A DNA stretch of 64,000 bases from contig NC_061508.1 of assembly GCF_022539505.1 (NCBI RefSeq), positions 32,916,256 through 32,980,255 of the forward strand, read 5' to 3'. The DNA comes from Lolium rigidum (Eukaryota > Streptophyta > Magnoliopsida > Poales > Poaceae). Position numbers and translations under genes: made by a program. This document shows, piece by piece, positions 34,167 through 45,060 of the stretch; positions within the stretch are counted from its first letter, which is position 1; every line of letters begins with the position of its first letter. The notes under the pieces are model-generated. The model worked only from the letters and a program-made list of their open reading frames with translations, made no database searches and had not been told where the DNA came from.

Positions 34167-37100
34167 ATGAGTATAAATCATACAAAGTTAAGTTGGAAAG
34201 TTTTGAATTGGAATGTAAGAGGTTTGAATGATAAGGATAAATGGGTCATTATTTATGATAAAATCCAGGAAAGTGGTTGTCATATTATCTGCTTTCGAGA
34301 AACCAAGAGGGAATCTATTGACTTAGACTTCATCAGAAAGTTTTGCCCTAGGAGGTTTGATGGTTTTGCTTTTCAGCCATCTGTTGGTAGATCAGGGGGT
34401 ATCTTGACTGTTTGGGACAATGCTATGCTTTCTGGGGATTGTGTGTTCCAGGATTCCTTTGCTCTTTCAGTTGACTTTAAATCAGCAAAAGATGATGGTG
34501 CTTGGACTCTCACTAATATATATGCTCCATGTCAGGATGCACAACAAATAGCCTTTATATCCTGGTTTCACAATATCCAGGTAGATGATGATGTTGACTG
34601 GCTAATTGTGGGTGACTTCAATCTAATTAGAGCTCCCACTGATTGGAATAAGCCAGGTGGAAATATTCATGAGATGCTTTTGTTTAATGAGGCTATTAGT
34701 AATCTGGGTCTGATTGAAATTCCTTTGAAGGGCAGAAAGTTTACTTGGAGTAATATGCAGGCTGCCCCCCTTCTGCAGAGATTAGATTGGTTTTTCACAT
34801 CTCTTTCTTGGACAGCTTCATACCCAAATACTATTGCTATGCCTCTAGCCATGACAACTTCAGATCATGTTCCTTGTGTCATATCTTTTCAAACCTCTAT
34901 CCCAAAAGCACAGGTCTTTAGATTTGAGAATAGATGGTTGCTCTTGGATGGTTTCTTGCCTCTTGTTGAAAAGGCCTGGACACATTCTATACATTATGCT
35001 GATGCTGCTAAGAGGATCACAGCCAAGTTTAAGGTTTTAAGAAAGGTTTGAAAGCAGTGGGCTAAATCTCTCTCCTCCCTTAAGGATGAAATTGAGGACT
35101 GTAACTCTGTCATTGCTCTCTTGGACTCTGTAGAAAATTTTAGATCCTTAATTCCTTCAGAAGTTAGCCTTAGAGTCTCTCTAAAGAGTCACCTTGCAAA
35201 GCTCTTAAAACAGCAATTAATTGGCTTATTGGAAGCAGAGAGGAAAGATCAAATGGGTCACTTTGGGAGATTCCAACTCTAAATTCTTTCATTCAATAGC
35301 AACTGTTCAGAAGAGAAAGAATCATATTGCATCTCTCACTCATTCTGATGGTTCTGTTGTTACCTCTCATGAGAGCAAGGCTAAGTTGCTTTTGGATTCT
35401 TACAAAGATCGATTGGGACAGACTGCCCAAACTTCAAACTCCTTTGACATGGCTGGCTTGCTTGCTTATTCTGAAGATCTATCCTTCTTAGAGGAACCTT
35501 TTTCACATAAGGAAATTGATGATGTGGTCAAGGAGTTCCCCTGTAATAAGTCCCCTGGGCCTGATGGATTTAATGCAGAATTCTTAAGGAAATGTTGGCC
35601 AGTGATAAAAAAAGATTTTTATGATCTTTGCAATCAATTTCATCAAGGTGATCTATGCTTAGAGAGCATTAACAACTGTTTTATTACTCTGGTGCCTAAA
35701 AAGCAGGATGCTGTCACCACAAATGATTATAGGCCAATATCTCTTCTTAATTGCACTCTCAAGCTATTGACCAAGATTCTAGCTAACAGATTGCAGAAAG
35801 TAATCATGAAGCTTATACATGAAAATCAATATGGATTTATTAAATCTAGAACAATCCAAGATTGCCTCTCTTGGGCTTATGAATATTTGCATCAATGTCA
35901 CAAGTCCAGGAAAGAGTTGGTCATCTTTAAACTGGACTTTGAGAAAGCTTTTGATAAAGTGGAACATAGCTTCATTCTAAAGGTTCTTGAGCACAAGGGT
36001 TTTGGGCCGAAATGGTGTCAATGGATCAAGCTCATTCTTAATTCAGCTACTTCTGCTGTCCTTCTCAATGGTGTGTCTGGTTCTGTTTTTCACTGTAAGA
36101 GAGGAGTTAGACAAGGAGACCCCCTTTCTCCTCTCCTCTTTGTTTTAGCTGCTGATTTTCTACAGACCATTGTCAATCAAGCTATGAGAGATGGGTTTCT
36201 CACCAGGCCTCTGCCTTTGACCTCCTCAGTTGATTTCCCTATAATTCAGTATGCTGATGACACTCTTCTTATTCTGAATGCTGATGAGGAGCAGCTATTG
36301 TTTCTGAAGAAACTATTGATTGATTTTGGGAATGCCACTGGGTTAAAGGTTAACTATGATAAATCAAATTTAATTCCAATCAACACTTCAGAGGAGAGGT
36401 TGCAGGTGCTCCTGCACACTTTGCAATGTCAAAAAGGTTCACTGCCTTTCACCTATCTTGGACTTCCTTTAAGTACAACAAAACCATCAAAGGAGTTTTT
36501 CATGCCCATTCTTCGAGTGCCCGGAGGAGACTCTCTCGCTTGTTCAATGTATCTTAGCTATGGTGATAAGCTGCGATTGGTAAACTCTGTTTTGTCCTCT
36601 CTGCCCACTTTTTATATGAGTACTCTCGCATTGTATCAGTGGGTTATTAAGGAGTTTGATAAATATAGAAGGCATTGCCTTTGGAGAAGGAAAGATTTAG
36701 AGGAGCATGGCCACCCTCTGGCAGCTTGGGAGATGGTGTGCAAGCCCAAGGATCAAGGAGGGCTTGGAGTGGTGAATCTAAGTACTCAGAATAGATGTTT
36801 GCTAATGAAGCATCTCCACAAATTCTATAATAAAGCAAATCTGCCTTGGGTCAAGTTGCTATGGGAGGTTTATTATGACAATGCTCTGCCTCCTGCTAAG
36901 TCAAGGGATATTTCCTTTTGGTGGAGAGATTGTTTGAAAAGTTTGTCAGATTATAAAGGCTTGGCTAAATGTTCCATTGGAACAGGTTCCTCCATCATGT
37001 TGTGGACAAATTCTTGGAGTGATGTGTCACTTAATTTGCAGTACTCACATCTATATTCTTTTACTGTTAATGAATCAGTCTCTCTCCATCAAGCAAAGTC

Positions 37101-37807
37101 CTTAGAGCATATGTCAGATTTGTTTCACCTGCCTCTTTCAAATGAAGCATTTGCTCAGTTCCAAGCTCTTCAAGAGGTTATTCTGAATATTCCTGATAGT
37201 ACTGAGCCGGATTCTTGGGAGGTTTTTGGGAATAGTGCAAGTTTCAAGGTATCTAAAGCTTACAAGCATTTTATTGGGCAACATTTGGTTTGCTCGATTA
37301 TCAAAAAGCTTTGGAAAACTTGCTGTCAATCTAAGCACAAGGTTTTCTTCTGGTTGCTATTGCAAGACAGGCTTAATACTAGACAGCTGCTTCAAAGAAA
37401 GAGTTTTTTCCTGCCGGATTATTCTTGTGCTATGTGTGGTTCCTTGCAGCTTGAATCAAGGACTCATTTGTTCTTCGCGTGTCCTTTTGCCCTTATGTGT
37501 TGGCAGTATATTTGCCCAGGGTGGTCTATTCCTGTGGATTCTGGACAGCAGTCTTATCATGAAGAAATCATCAACTCGCTCTTGATCGTTATTGGGCAGA
37601 ATTTCTCTTTGGACATTGTTATTCTTGGCTGTTGGTCTATTTGGCGAGTTCGAAATGATTTCCTGTTCAAGGATATCACCCCTAATTCTTCAAGGAGGAG
37701 TTGGCTCTTTTGGTATACAAGGCGAAAAGGAAATCTTATGCAGGGCTAGGAAATTGGGTGAATTTGTTTATCTAAGCTGGCTTCATAGTTCTGGTTTTTT
37801 TAGTTAG
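34167..37807 (+). pseudogene. LINE ORF2: endonuclease and reverse transcriptase, with a nonsense codon and frameshifts
   Basis: The first part (34167-35051) is the APE-like endonuclease, with NWNVRG, CFRETK, LIVGDFNLI and TSDHVP in the expected order. An in-frame TGA at 35049-35051 interrupts it, but the reading continues (KQWAKSLSSLKDEIED). A frameshift near 35217 then leads into the reverse transcriptase: YWKQRGKIKWVTLGDSNSKF, SPGPDGFN, the RPISLLN motif, DFEKAFDKVEH, GVRQGDPLSPLLF and the catalytic YADD at 36250-36261. The frame stays open to 37749, including the zf-RVT region (CAMCGSLQLESRTHLFFACP). A compensated frame slip is likely at about 36510-36550, where LRVPGGDSLACSMY replaces the usual sequence. 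A last shift near 37690 moves the end to 37807. No RNase H domain follows. It cannot move without repair. Confidence 0.85.
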
Positions 37808-37931
37808 CTCTTTTTGTATCTTATTTTTCTGTGGTGCTTTTCTCTAGCACCCTGATTCTTTTGCCTTTTGTACTCTTATATAAAATAAATAAAATACACA
37901 GTGGGGAAACCCACTGTTTAACCTCAAAAAA

Positions 37932-38245
37932 ATATTAGTGTCCTCCATTACGACGCCAACCAACGATCGATCTTAGGTATGAGAGTCTCAATGCACTGAA
38001 CCACAGAAAGAAAGACGATTCGAGGCCAAGATGATGTTAATCAAACCTTCCTCCCGAACAAGCGCAACTACAGACCTTACAGCTAGTTCTTCTACTAATT
38101 CTGGCATTGTGATCTCATCAACTCGCTGATTGCACGCAATCAAACATTTGCTGCTATGGTCCCTAATCACAATGTCGACCTCTATCCGAGAAGTTTTGGG
38201 TGAGGGCGGGGACATGAGGTAGCGCATGGTATTGATGCTTACCAT
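37932..38245 (-). pseudogene. Older LINE: first part of RNase H domain
   Basis: On the minus strand VDIVIRDHSSKCLIACNQRV, then MPELVEELAVRSVVALVREE and IILASNRLSF is an RNase H domain of the LINE type. It runs up to the 3' end of the inserted LINE and continues at 33178. Sequence upstream on the minus strand (38246 and above) is not recognisable. Confidence 0.65.
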
Positions 38246-39466
38246 GGTGAGAAAATAGCCCTCTTGGGCTAGGGTGAGGGAGGATCTAAATTTTCGTCAT
38301 TTTCAAGCGGCTGCCATTTTGGCAGACCCCTAGTTCCCTACGCATATGATATATCAATGTGTATACCATACGGCTCGAGCCATCGATCGCCCACTAACGT
38401 TATTATTGTTTTCTCTTAGCTGAATATAAATAAAAATACGTACGAGAGGAAAGAAACGAGTGGGTAAAGTTTTTTTACGAAAACGCTAGAGCTTTCTCGT
38501 CAATTGTTGCCCAATAGGAAGAACAAAAGCAAAAGCATCCCTTCCCAAGGTTGCAAGACAAATAATATCTGAAGAACCCAAAAAGGTAACTAACAACAGG
38601 GAAGGAGAAGGGAACAAGAAAAACTGGCAAGGGTTCATATAAAGCCATCTACAATACAAAAGGGTTTTGCTTTTTTGGATGATGTGTGTTGGTGTACCGT
38701 CAGGGAGTATGACCTTGTTTATGGTCCCCCCTTCATCGTAGGTATAGCGAGTTGTCGCTAAGAAGAAGGCTTCGAGTTGATCTTTGTATTCCCCTTGTAA
38801 GACATTGCGAATAATTTAGTAAAAAAGAAAGCTGTGTGCATCATTTGGATGCAGAGGTTGGGGCTATGCTCCTTGATCGAAAAACAATGCAAAAATTAAA
38901 GGGGGTGAAAAAAAAAACGTCAAAATGTACTAGACCAGAAACCTGTGCTGTTACTATCAAGCTGGCATAAGTCAATGTTTCGGTAGAGTAGTGGACCACG
39001 CAGGTACAGTAAAGTGCACTGGTTTGTTATGCTCTTAACCCGAGCATGCGGAACGTTCATGCTACCTGCATCATTAGCTCACAAATCGGGGCACAAAAGC
39101 AGGCGAAGAATTGACTACGCTAAGATGGATGCTGGGAGGTGGGAGCAGCATGCAACATCATCATCTAGAGTGGATGACAAGGTTAGGAACAAGCAAGCAT
39201 GTGTCTGCTTCAGAAATGGTAGGCCTGGAATCCTTAGGTCAAAAGAAAAAAAATTTGGGCCGATCTTCAAATATGTTATTACCGTTACAAGTCTCACAGT
39301 AGTAGCGTCAAAGATTGGACAGTACTATGGCTTGTAGTAGGCTTGGCAGATTGAGCCATGGGGTCGAGTTGTTGAGAGGGGAAATAGTCAAGAAATACCA
39401 TGATGATCGAATTGTAGCGGTCTTCTATGCTGGTATGCTGTCCGATTTCTTATTCGGAAGGACACT
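38246..39466. other. Intergenic DNA, nothing recognised
   Basis: Mixed AT-rich sequence. The frames at 39014-39337 and 39315-39515 are short, lack motifs and overlap on both strands. No RNA gene or repeat terminus is seen before the MITE at 39477. Confidence 0.35.
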
Positions 39467-39476
39467 AGATTTTCAG

Positions 39477-39849
39477 GAACGCAGATTTCGTGCTCCCGAG
39501 CTCCGGTGCTCCTGATTATTTCAAAAAAAATTAAAATCATATCTGTGAGTCTTAAAAAAATTGAAAAAAATATTCGGATGTAGTTCATGAATTATCCCAC
39601 AAACGTGTAAAATATCAATTCCAAATACTTTGTATTCTGAGCTGTAAAAAATAACAAAAATATAGATCTGTAGAAGTATGTTTCAAATCCCCAAATTTTA
39701 TCAGATTTGTCATTTCTGTGTAGCCCACAATACAAAGAATTTCAACACTAACTATGTGCAGAATTATTTTCAGATTTTTTTAAAACTTGTAAACCATGAT
39801 TTTAAATTTATTTAAACGACGAGAGGCTCAGGAGCAAATGATACTTTCC
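39477..39849. mobile_element. Mutator-type MITE, 373 bp
   Basis: AGATTTTCAG occurs immediately before (39467-39476) and immediately after (39850-39859) this segment, a 9-10-bp target duplication. The ends contain related inverted sequence (TTCGTGCTCCCGAGC on the left, ATTTGCTCCTGAGC from the inverted right). The interior is AT-rich and non-coding. Confidence 0.65.
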
Positions 39850-39936
39850 AGATTTTCAGTGTCTTCTAATGATTACAAGTTGCAAAGCAAGTGCACGAGT
39901 TTTTTCCCGGAAGAGAGTGGCTCCTCCATAACCTTA

Positions 39937-40978
39937 GAGCATGTCTAACAGGCCCCTTACTTTTCTGCCCTGTATAACGCTCGAATTTCGCCCCGTATAA
40001 AAAAAATGGTCGATCAGATACCGCTCCGTCTAGCAGAACCCGTATTTGACCCCGTATATTTGTAAATTTAAAACCCCGGGAAACTTTCATTCATAGTTCG
40101 TCGATCATACATACAAATCGACGTACCTACATACATACAAAATGCGCGATCGGCTCGCGACTTCTAGTCGGAGAGGTAGACGATGGTCGCCGCCTGCGCC
40201 TGCGCCTCCCGCGCCTCCGCCTCCTGCACGGCGGCGATGGCCGCCGCCCTTTCTTCCTCCTCCGCCGCGTCCTTCTCGGCGGCGTCCTTGAGGGAGTCTT
40301 CAATCGCCTTCAAGAAGGCGGGGTCCTCGTCTTCCTCCTCCTCCCCGGCGAGCGGGGCACCTCCGCCGCTGGTGCTCCCGATGGTCGCCCTCCACGCTTC
40401 GCTCACCCGGCGTTGGTGCTCCCACTCGGCGAGCCACGCCGAGAACTTGGGCCCGCTCATCGGCTTGAGCGGCGGGTCCTCGTGGTACCAGCGTCCGCCC
40501 CGCGCGAAGTCGACGAGCTTGTCCGGGACGTACGCGGCGCCGTCGTACTTGCAGGCCGCGCGACGGCTGCCGGCGGCGGATCTTTTGCAGAAAAGCCGCC
40601 ACGCTTCCTCCACGGTGTCCGGCGAGCGGGATCGCTTCGATCCGCTCGCCGGCGAGGCGCTACTGCGGCGGCGGCAGTCCATGCAGGTGGCGGCGGGTGG
40701 AATGCGGCGCGGGGGAGCGGCTAATTGCTCGCCGGAGCAGGAGGAGGAGGCGGCGGCGCACGGCGGAGCTAGGGTTGCGAGTGAGGGGTTAACCCCTCAC
40801 TCGCACCTGCGCCCACTATAAGTACGGGGCGACGGGGCCGATTTCCTGGGCCCCGTATTCCGCCGAAACGGGCCGGCCCGAATACGGGGCCTGCTAGACG
40901 CCCAAACTCGCGCCGGCCCCGTATCCCGCCGGAATTTTACGGGGTGAGCGGGTTATACGGGGCCTGTTAGACATGCTC
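39937..40978. mobile_element. PIF/Harbinger-like element with perfect TIR and TTA duplication
   Basis: The left end GAGCATGTCTAACAGGCCCC is repeated exactly, inverted, at 40959-40978. Both ends are flanked by TTA (39934-39936, 40979-40981), the Harbinger target duplication. The 1042-bp interior has no transposase but contains an open reading frame on the minus strand. Perfect ends suggest a young insertion moved by a transposase encoded elsewhere. Confidence 0.8.
40164..40682 (-). CDS. 172-residue charged protein carried by the Harbinger-like element
   Basis: The frame starts at an ATG (40682) and is uninterrupted to 40164. The N-terminus is basic and Ser-rich (RRRSSASPASGSKRSRSPDT). A compact middle part with conserved-looking aromatic residues follows (VEEAWRLFCKRSAAGS, FARGGRWYHEDPPLKPMSGP, FSAWLAEWEHQRRVSEAW). 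The C-terminal half is an acidic and Ala/Glu helix (EEEEDEDPAFLKAIEDSLKD), probably a coiled coil, ending in TIVYLSD. Third positions are G or C rich, unlike the flanks. I do not recognise a family. It may be a host gene fragment or a short protein of the transposon; an Ala/Glu-rich frame of this length could also arise by chance in GC-rich DNA. Confidence 0.45.
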   Translation of the reverse strand: MDCRRRSSASPASGSKRSRSPDTVEEAWRLFCKRSAAGSRRAACKYDGAAYVPDKLVDFARGGRWYHEDPPLKPMSGPKFSAWLAEWEHQRRVSEAWRATIGSTSGGGAPLAGEEEEDEDPAFLKAIEDSLKDAAEKDAAEEEERAAAIAAVQEAEAREAQAQAATIVYLSD

Positions 40979-41396
40979 TTACAATCTAACACTAGATCTT
41001 AGAAGAAGAGAGTGAGAGCATGCAATTCAGCACTCCTGCAAAGTCTGGAATAAACAAGTAGTGACGAGCTCTTGCTGCTCGTTGAACCGTGACGGTGATG
41101 AAACTCTTAATCGGCCATGGACACTGTTGTTTTCTCCACGTTGGGCCACGCATCTCACCTGATCCCTTGTGATTAAAATCTCTCGTCCCATGCGCCTGCT
41201 AGCGCACTGCGTATTCACTAATTAACAAGCTGGCCTTTGACCAGATCCCCAAAACGCAAATCGTCGGCGTTGTCCAACAGTGCAACTACTAACCCTTTTT
41301 TTGTCGGCGTGAAGACTGGCCATGCTTCTCGTTCGAAGAAGAATCGGGTAGCACATGCACCAGAGAATAGATGCTTCTCGTTCGAGTAATCTTTAC
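40979..41396. other. Left flank of the tandem array
   Basis: No gene. The frames at 41027-41466 are unlike known proteins. Confidence 0.35.
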
Positions 41397-42689
41397 TATT
41401 AGGCGTCAATCGGTGGTGTCCGTACGTCTGAAAGCCGCTTCGTACGTCTAAAAAAACACCCCGCACGAAAAAAACCAGCTTTGGATCGTGAAAAAACCGT
41501 GAGATCGTGCTCCGTACGTACGTAGTCGATCCTGACTCCTGATTCCGTGTTAGTTCCAGTCTTAAAGGAGATCAAAACGGATCACACCTGTCTCCTCCCA
41601 TATATAGCCAGGGAAGCTGCCTTCTCATGACATCGTATCGAATCAAATACAATTGAACAACCACGTCCGCCGCCGCGATTGCCAACAGAAAACCCCACCA
41701 TAGGAGCCGTCATCGGAAGTCGAAGAAGAGCTTCTACACCGCCGTGTCCGTGCTCCGGATGCGCTAGCTGTCGCCTCGACTTCGAACAACTCTTCGACAT
41801 GTTCTGTGAAGGCCGCAAAGGATTAGGACAAGATCGATCGTCACCAATCCCATGCGCCAGGCCAAGCCTTCGTCGAGTACGGCGATGACACACCCCCGAC
41901 GTGGAAGGTGGAATAGAAAACTCTCAGTCTAATGCCTGGCGGGTGGCGGCGGAAATACATGACGAGGCGGGGCAAAAACCAGGTGACGGGCTGTCGAAGA
42001 ACTGAATGGGTGCAGCGGCGGCCATGATCTCTTGCCGTCTTGCGACGGCTCCGCGCCTGGGGTCTCTGCCTACAGACCAATAATCTATGGAGAATTCATG
42101 GATGTTATATACATCGTTCTATTCGTGGGTCCGACCCGATTTTGTGGAAACAAAAATAAGGTGACTCTCATGATAAGCCAATGGTTCCAGCTGACGCCGG
42201 AGATGGTGGCGAGGCAGGTTTCTTCGATAGGTAAAATCATCAAAAGAAATTACAAAGTGCATGTTTCTTTTTGTCACATCATAGTGCAAGACATTACGAA
42301 GTTCAATGGAGATGATCAATATTTAGCAGATTGTTCGACAATAGAGTGGTCTGGAGTAGAGTAGAATCACAAAAGAAACCAAACGTAAAAAATTGGACAT
42401 CGGACTTGACCTAGCTTTACAAATAGAACACATGTTGAAGTATCTACATATCACTTTATTATTCACTTCATCAGCCCATGACTCGAACACGATACCAATG
42501 TTGTGAAAAGACTTGACATTCACAACATCGGCTACAAATTAGCAAATATTAGATTTGATTTTTCTTTATGCCGTAGCAACGCACGGGCATTTAGCTATAT
42601 GATCTACATCAGCAAGACACATATATTCACATATTATGCACAACTATGCTGAGGCCACTCTTGCCTCAGTTTCGATGTCCGCAGCGGAG

Positions 42690-43290
42690 AACGATCAACG
42701 GCTGACTCTCTGCAGGGGCCCAAGGGCAAGCTCCAGACAGGTGTGCTCTACGGGCTCTGTCGGTTCGGAGGTGTCTCCTCCCCGTCTACGAGTTTCATTT
42801 GGAACAGCCGCGCGTCGCCCCGCGTGAAGTTCTTTGTGTGGCTGCTGGTGCAGTCCAGGATCCACACGTGCGACATCCTCCTCCGCAATACCATCATCGC
42901 CGCTGATGGTGCCGGCTGTCCTCTCTGCGCCACGAAGCTCGAGACTTTGTGTCATATGGCCCTCCACTGCCCCGTGGTCGCTCCGTTCTGGGAGTCACTT
43001 GGCGTCTTGATCCCACGCGACGCATGACGTCCATGGCTTTCACCTCCTCCAGATGCCCAGCAAGGTCGCAAACAAGACTGCCCTGGCCTTTTCCCTTCTT
43101 TGTTGCTGGCATATTTGGAAGCAGCAGACTGCCGCTGTTTTTAGCGCAGCCCGCCCGCTGCTGCCGCTCCTCCGCAAGATGTGCCGGGATGACGCCGCTC
43201 TCTGGTGTGGCCGGTCATGTCTGTGTCGATGCCTGGCTCAACCTCCGTGCCTCGCGCCTGTAATCTCTACGGTGTCACATTAAATAAAGT
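42690..43290 (+). pseudogene. LINE C-terminal fragment in array unit 1
   Basis: The reading SFIWNSRASPRVKFFVWLLV, then CPLCATKLETLCHMALHCPV is the zf-RVT region, and after a frame change LLCCWHIWKQQTAAVFSAAR is the stretch that normally follows it near the ORF2 end. The same fragment is in unit 2 at about 46352-46950, where a one-base deletion in GGCTCTGTCGG changes its upstream frame. Confidence 0.65.
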
Positions 43291-44055
43291 AGACATCCTT
43301 TCATATGTTTATAACATCGATTTCGATAATATATTAGTTTGCTCCGTGGGTCGATTGAATTAAAATAGTGCATGTCCTTATATTTACTCTGAACTACAGC
43401 CGAAAGAGGCATTTTGTCATACATCCTGCATGTGTTCATACTTCATACAAAAGGAGGCAACAAACGGCAAAATTATACCAATCCATGAAGTCCGAGGGAA
43501 CATGTGCCACCACTGGTGGTTTCTCGGTGGTCTAGCCTTCGCCATTGGTTGCACCATTAGATGGTACACGACAGATTGCTACTCCATCTGCAGCATGATA
43601 TGTATGGCCGCCGCTGTCGCTCCTCCGCAAGATGTTCCGGGATGACGCCGCTCTCTGGTGTGGCCGGTCATGTCTGTGTCGATGCGTGGCTCAACCTCCG
43701 TGCCTCACGCCTGTAATCTCTACGGTGTCACATTAAATAAAGTAGACATCCTTTCATATGTTTATAACATCGATTTCGATGATATATTAGTTTGCTCCGT
43801 GGGTCGATTGAATTAAAATAGTGCATGTCCTTATATTTACTCTGAACTACAGCCGAAAGAGGCATTTTGTCATACATCCTGCATGTGTTCATACTTCATA
43901 CAACGGGAGGCAACAAACGGCAAAATCATACCAATCCATGAAGTCCGAGGGAAGATGTGCCACCACTGGCGGTTTCTCGGTGGTCTAGCCTTCGCCATTG
44001 GTTGCACCATTAGATGGTACACGACAGATTGCTACTCCATCTGCAGCATGATATG
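43150..44055. repeat. Internal direct duplication of about 453 bp in array unit 1
   Basis: The segment from the GCCGCTCCTCCGCAAGATG motif (about 43162) to CAGCATGATATG (43591) recurs one time, 453 bp further on (CAGCATGATATG at 44044). The two halves differ by point changes such as GATGTGCCGGG against GATGTTCCGGG. The duplication is also present in unit 2 (47253 and 47706), so it predates the array. Confidence 0.85.
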
Positions 44056-44164
44056 GATGGAAACAGAGAATTACTTGCAATTTGCAATTTATTCATCTAG
44101 CACAGAAAAGCTGAATCGAACCCATGTAATCACCACGCGCGCGCCTACATTAGTACCAACAGCC

Positions 44165-44824
44165 TCACAGATCACCATCGTGCCATTGGCCAAGGACTAC
44201 AGCCAAGGATGAAAGCAGGGCATCCGCCTCCAGCTGCCCTCCTGTATGTGTAAGCTCAATACGTGCTACACTGATTTCAGCTTGGGATTCTGTTTTTATA
44301 CCAGCGAAACCAGCATCTTGAAGGTCGACGAATACACATGTGCTCCGCCGGAATTTTATTTCTTTCACATGGTCGATGCTCTCAGCACGATCAACCAATT
44401 CCCAGCACCGCAGCTAGCCGCCCATGCTTCGTGTTGTAGATGGCGATTTCCCCGGCCAGTGCAGCGGATCAAGGGCTCGCAACCCTGCTGCAGTGCTACT
44501 GCTTGTGCGCAGGTGCCTGACGGAGGCAGGGGATCCCTCTGCAGGTTGGTCGTTGATCTCCTTGATTCTCGCTTGGACGCCATCAACGGAATCTGCAGCG
44601 CAGGACAAATTCCCAATCGGAGATTGGGTTCGTGCGAGATCGTGGTGGCTTGGATGAGGGTGAGCTCCTGCGGAGACGGATGGAGCGAGACACGGGGGGC
44701 AGGGAACCGGCTGTCCGCCGCCGCCATTGCCGCTATATATGCCATGCGAGGTCCTGGGTAGCCGCACCGGAAATCTCTCACGATCCCAGTACGATATGCG
44801 ATCCCGTACGCAGCACAGATTCAC
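44165..44824 (-). pseudogene. Unknown minus-strand reading with an internal stop, array unit 1
   Basis: One frame runs from about 44824 to 44165 on the minus strand, with a single TAG between ...TTRSMGG and LRCWELVDRAESI. The lower part (MVDRAESIDHVKEIKFRRST, then CVFVDLQDAGFAGIKTESQA) has a protein-like composition, but I do not recognise it. Unit 2 carries the same frame with a one-base deletion in the G-run near 48353. It may be a captured gene fragment. Confidence 0.25.
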
Positions 44825-45060
44825 AGGTGGGATTGGTTCTTATACATGCACGCGGGGCTCCTCCTCCTCCTAGTCGTATCAGGTCAGACACGTTTATTCT
44901 TGGACTTCTGGTCCCGTACGCTCGTACGTGCCATGTTTGAAACCAAGCCGGTCTTTTTGGGATTAGGTAACGACGGACGATGGACGATGGACGAAAATTA
45001 ACTTGAACGGACCAAACCGTGGAAACGCTTCTCCCTTTATTATTAGGTATATATATATAG

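Larger units (their letters stand above)
33179..37931 (+). mobile_element. 5'-truncated LINE (non-LTR retrotransposon) of 4.75 kb
   Basis: The element contains the end of ORF1 and a full-length but mutated ORF2, and ends in an AATAAATAAAATACACAG-like 3' UTR and a short A-run at about 37925-37931. The flanking sequence carries AGTGT on both sides (just before 33179 and at about 37936), with weaker similarity over about ten bases (AACTCAGTGT against AATATTAGTGT), consistent with a decayed target duplication. It is 5'-truncated within ORF1, as is usual for LINE insertions. Confidence 0.85.
41397..45060. repeat. Tandem array unit 1 (3664 bp)
   Basis: The unit begins TATTAGGCGTCAATCGG and ends in TATTAGGTATATATATATAG. 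The whole unit is repeated directly after it with only scattered single-base differences. It contains a decayed LINE C-terminal region, an internal 453-bp duplication and a minus-strand reading (44165-44824) with a stop in the middle. The unit starts and ends with TATTAGG (41397, 45041), a 7-bp match that could have served for unequal exchange. Confidence 0.9.
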
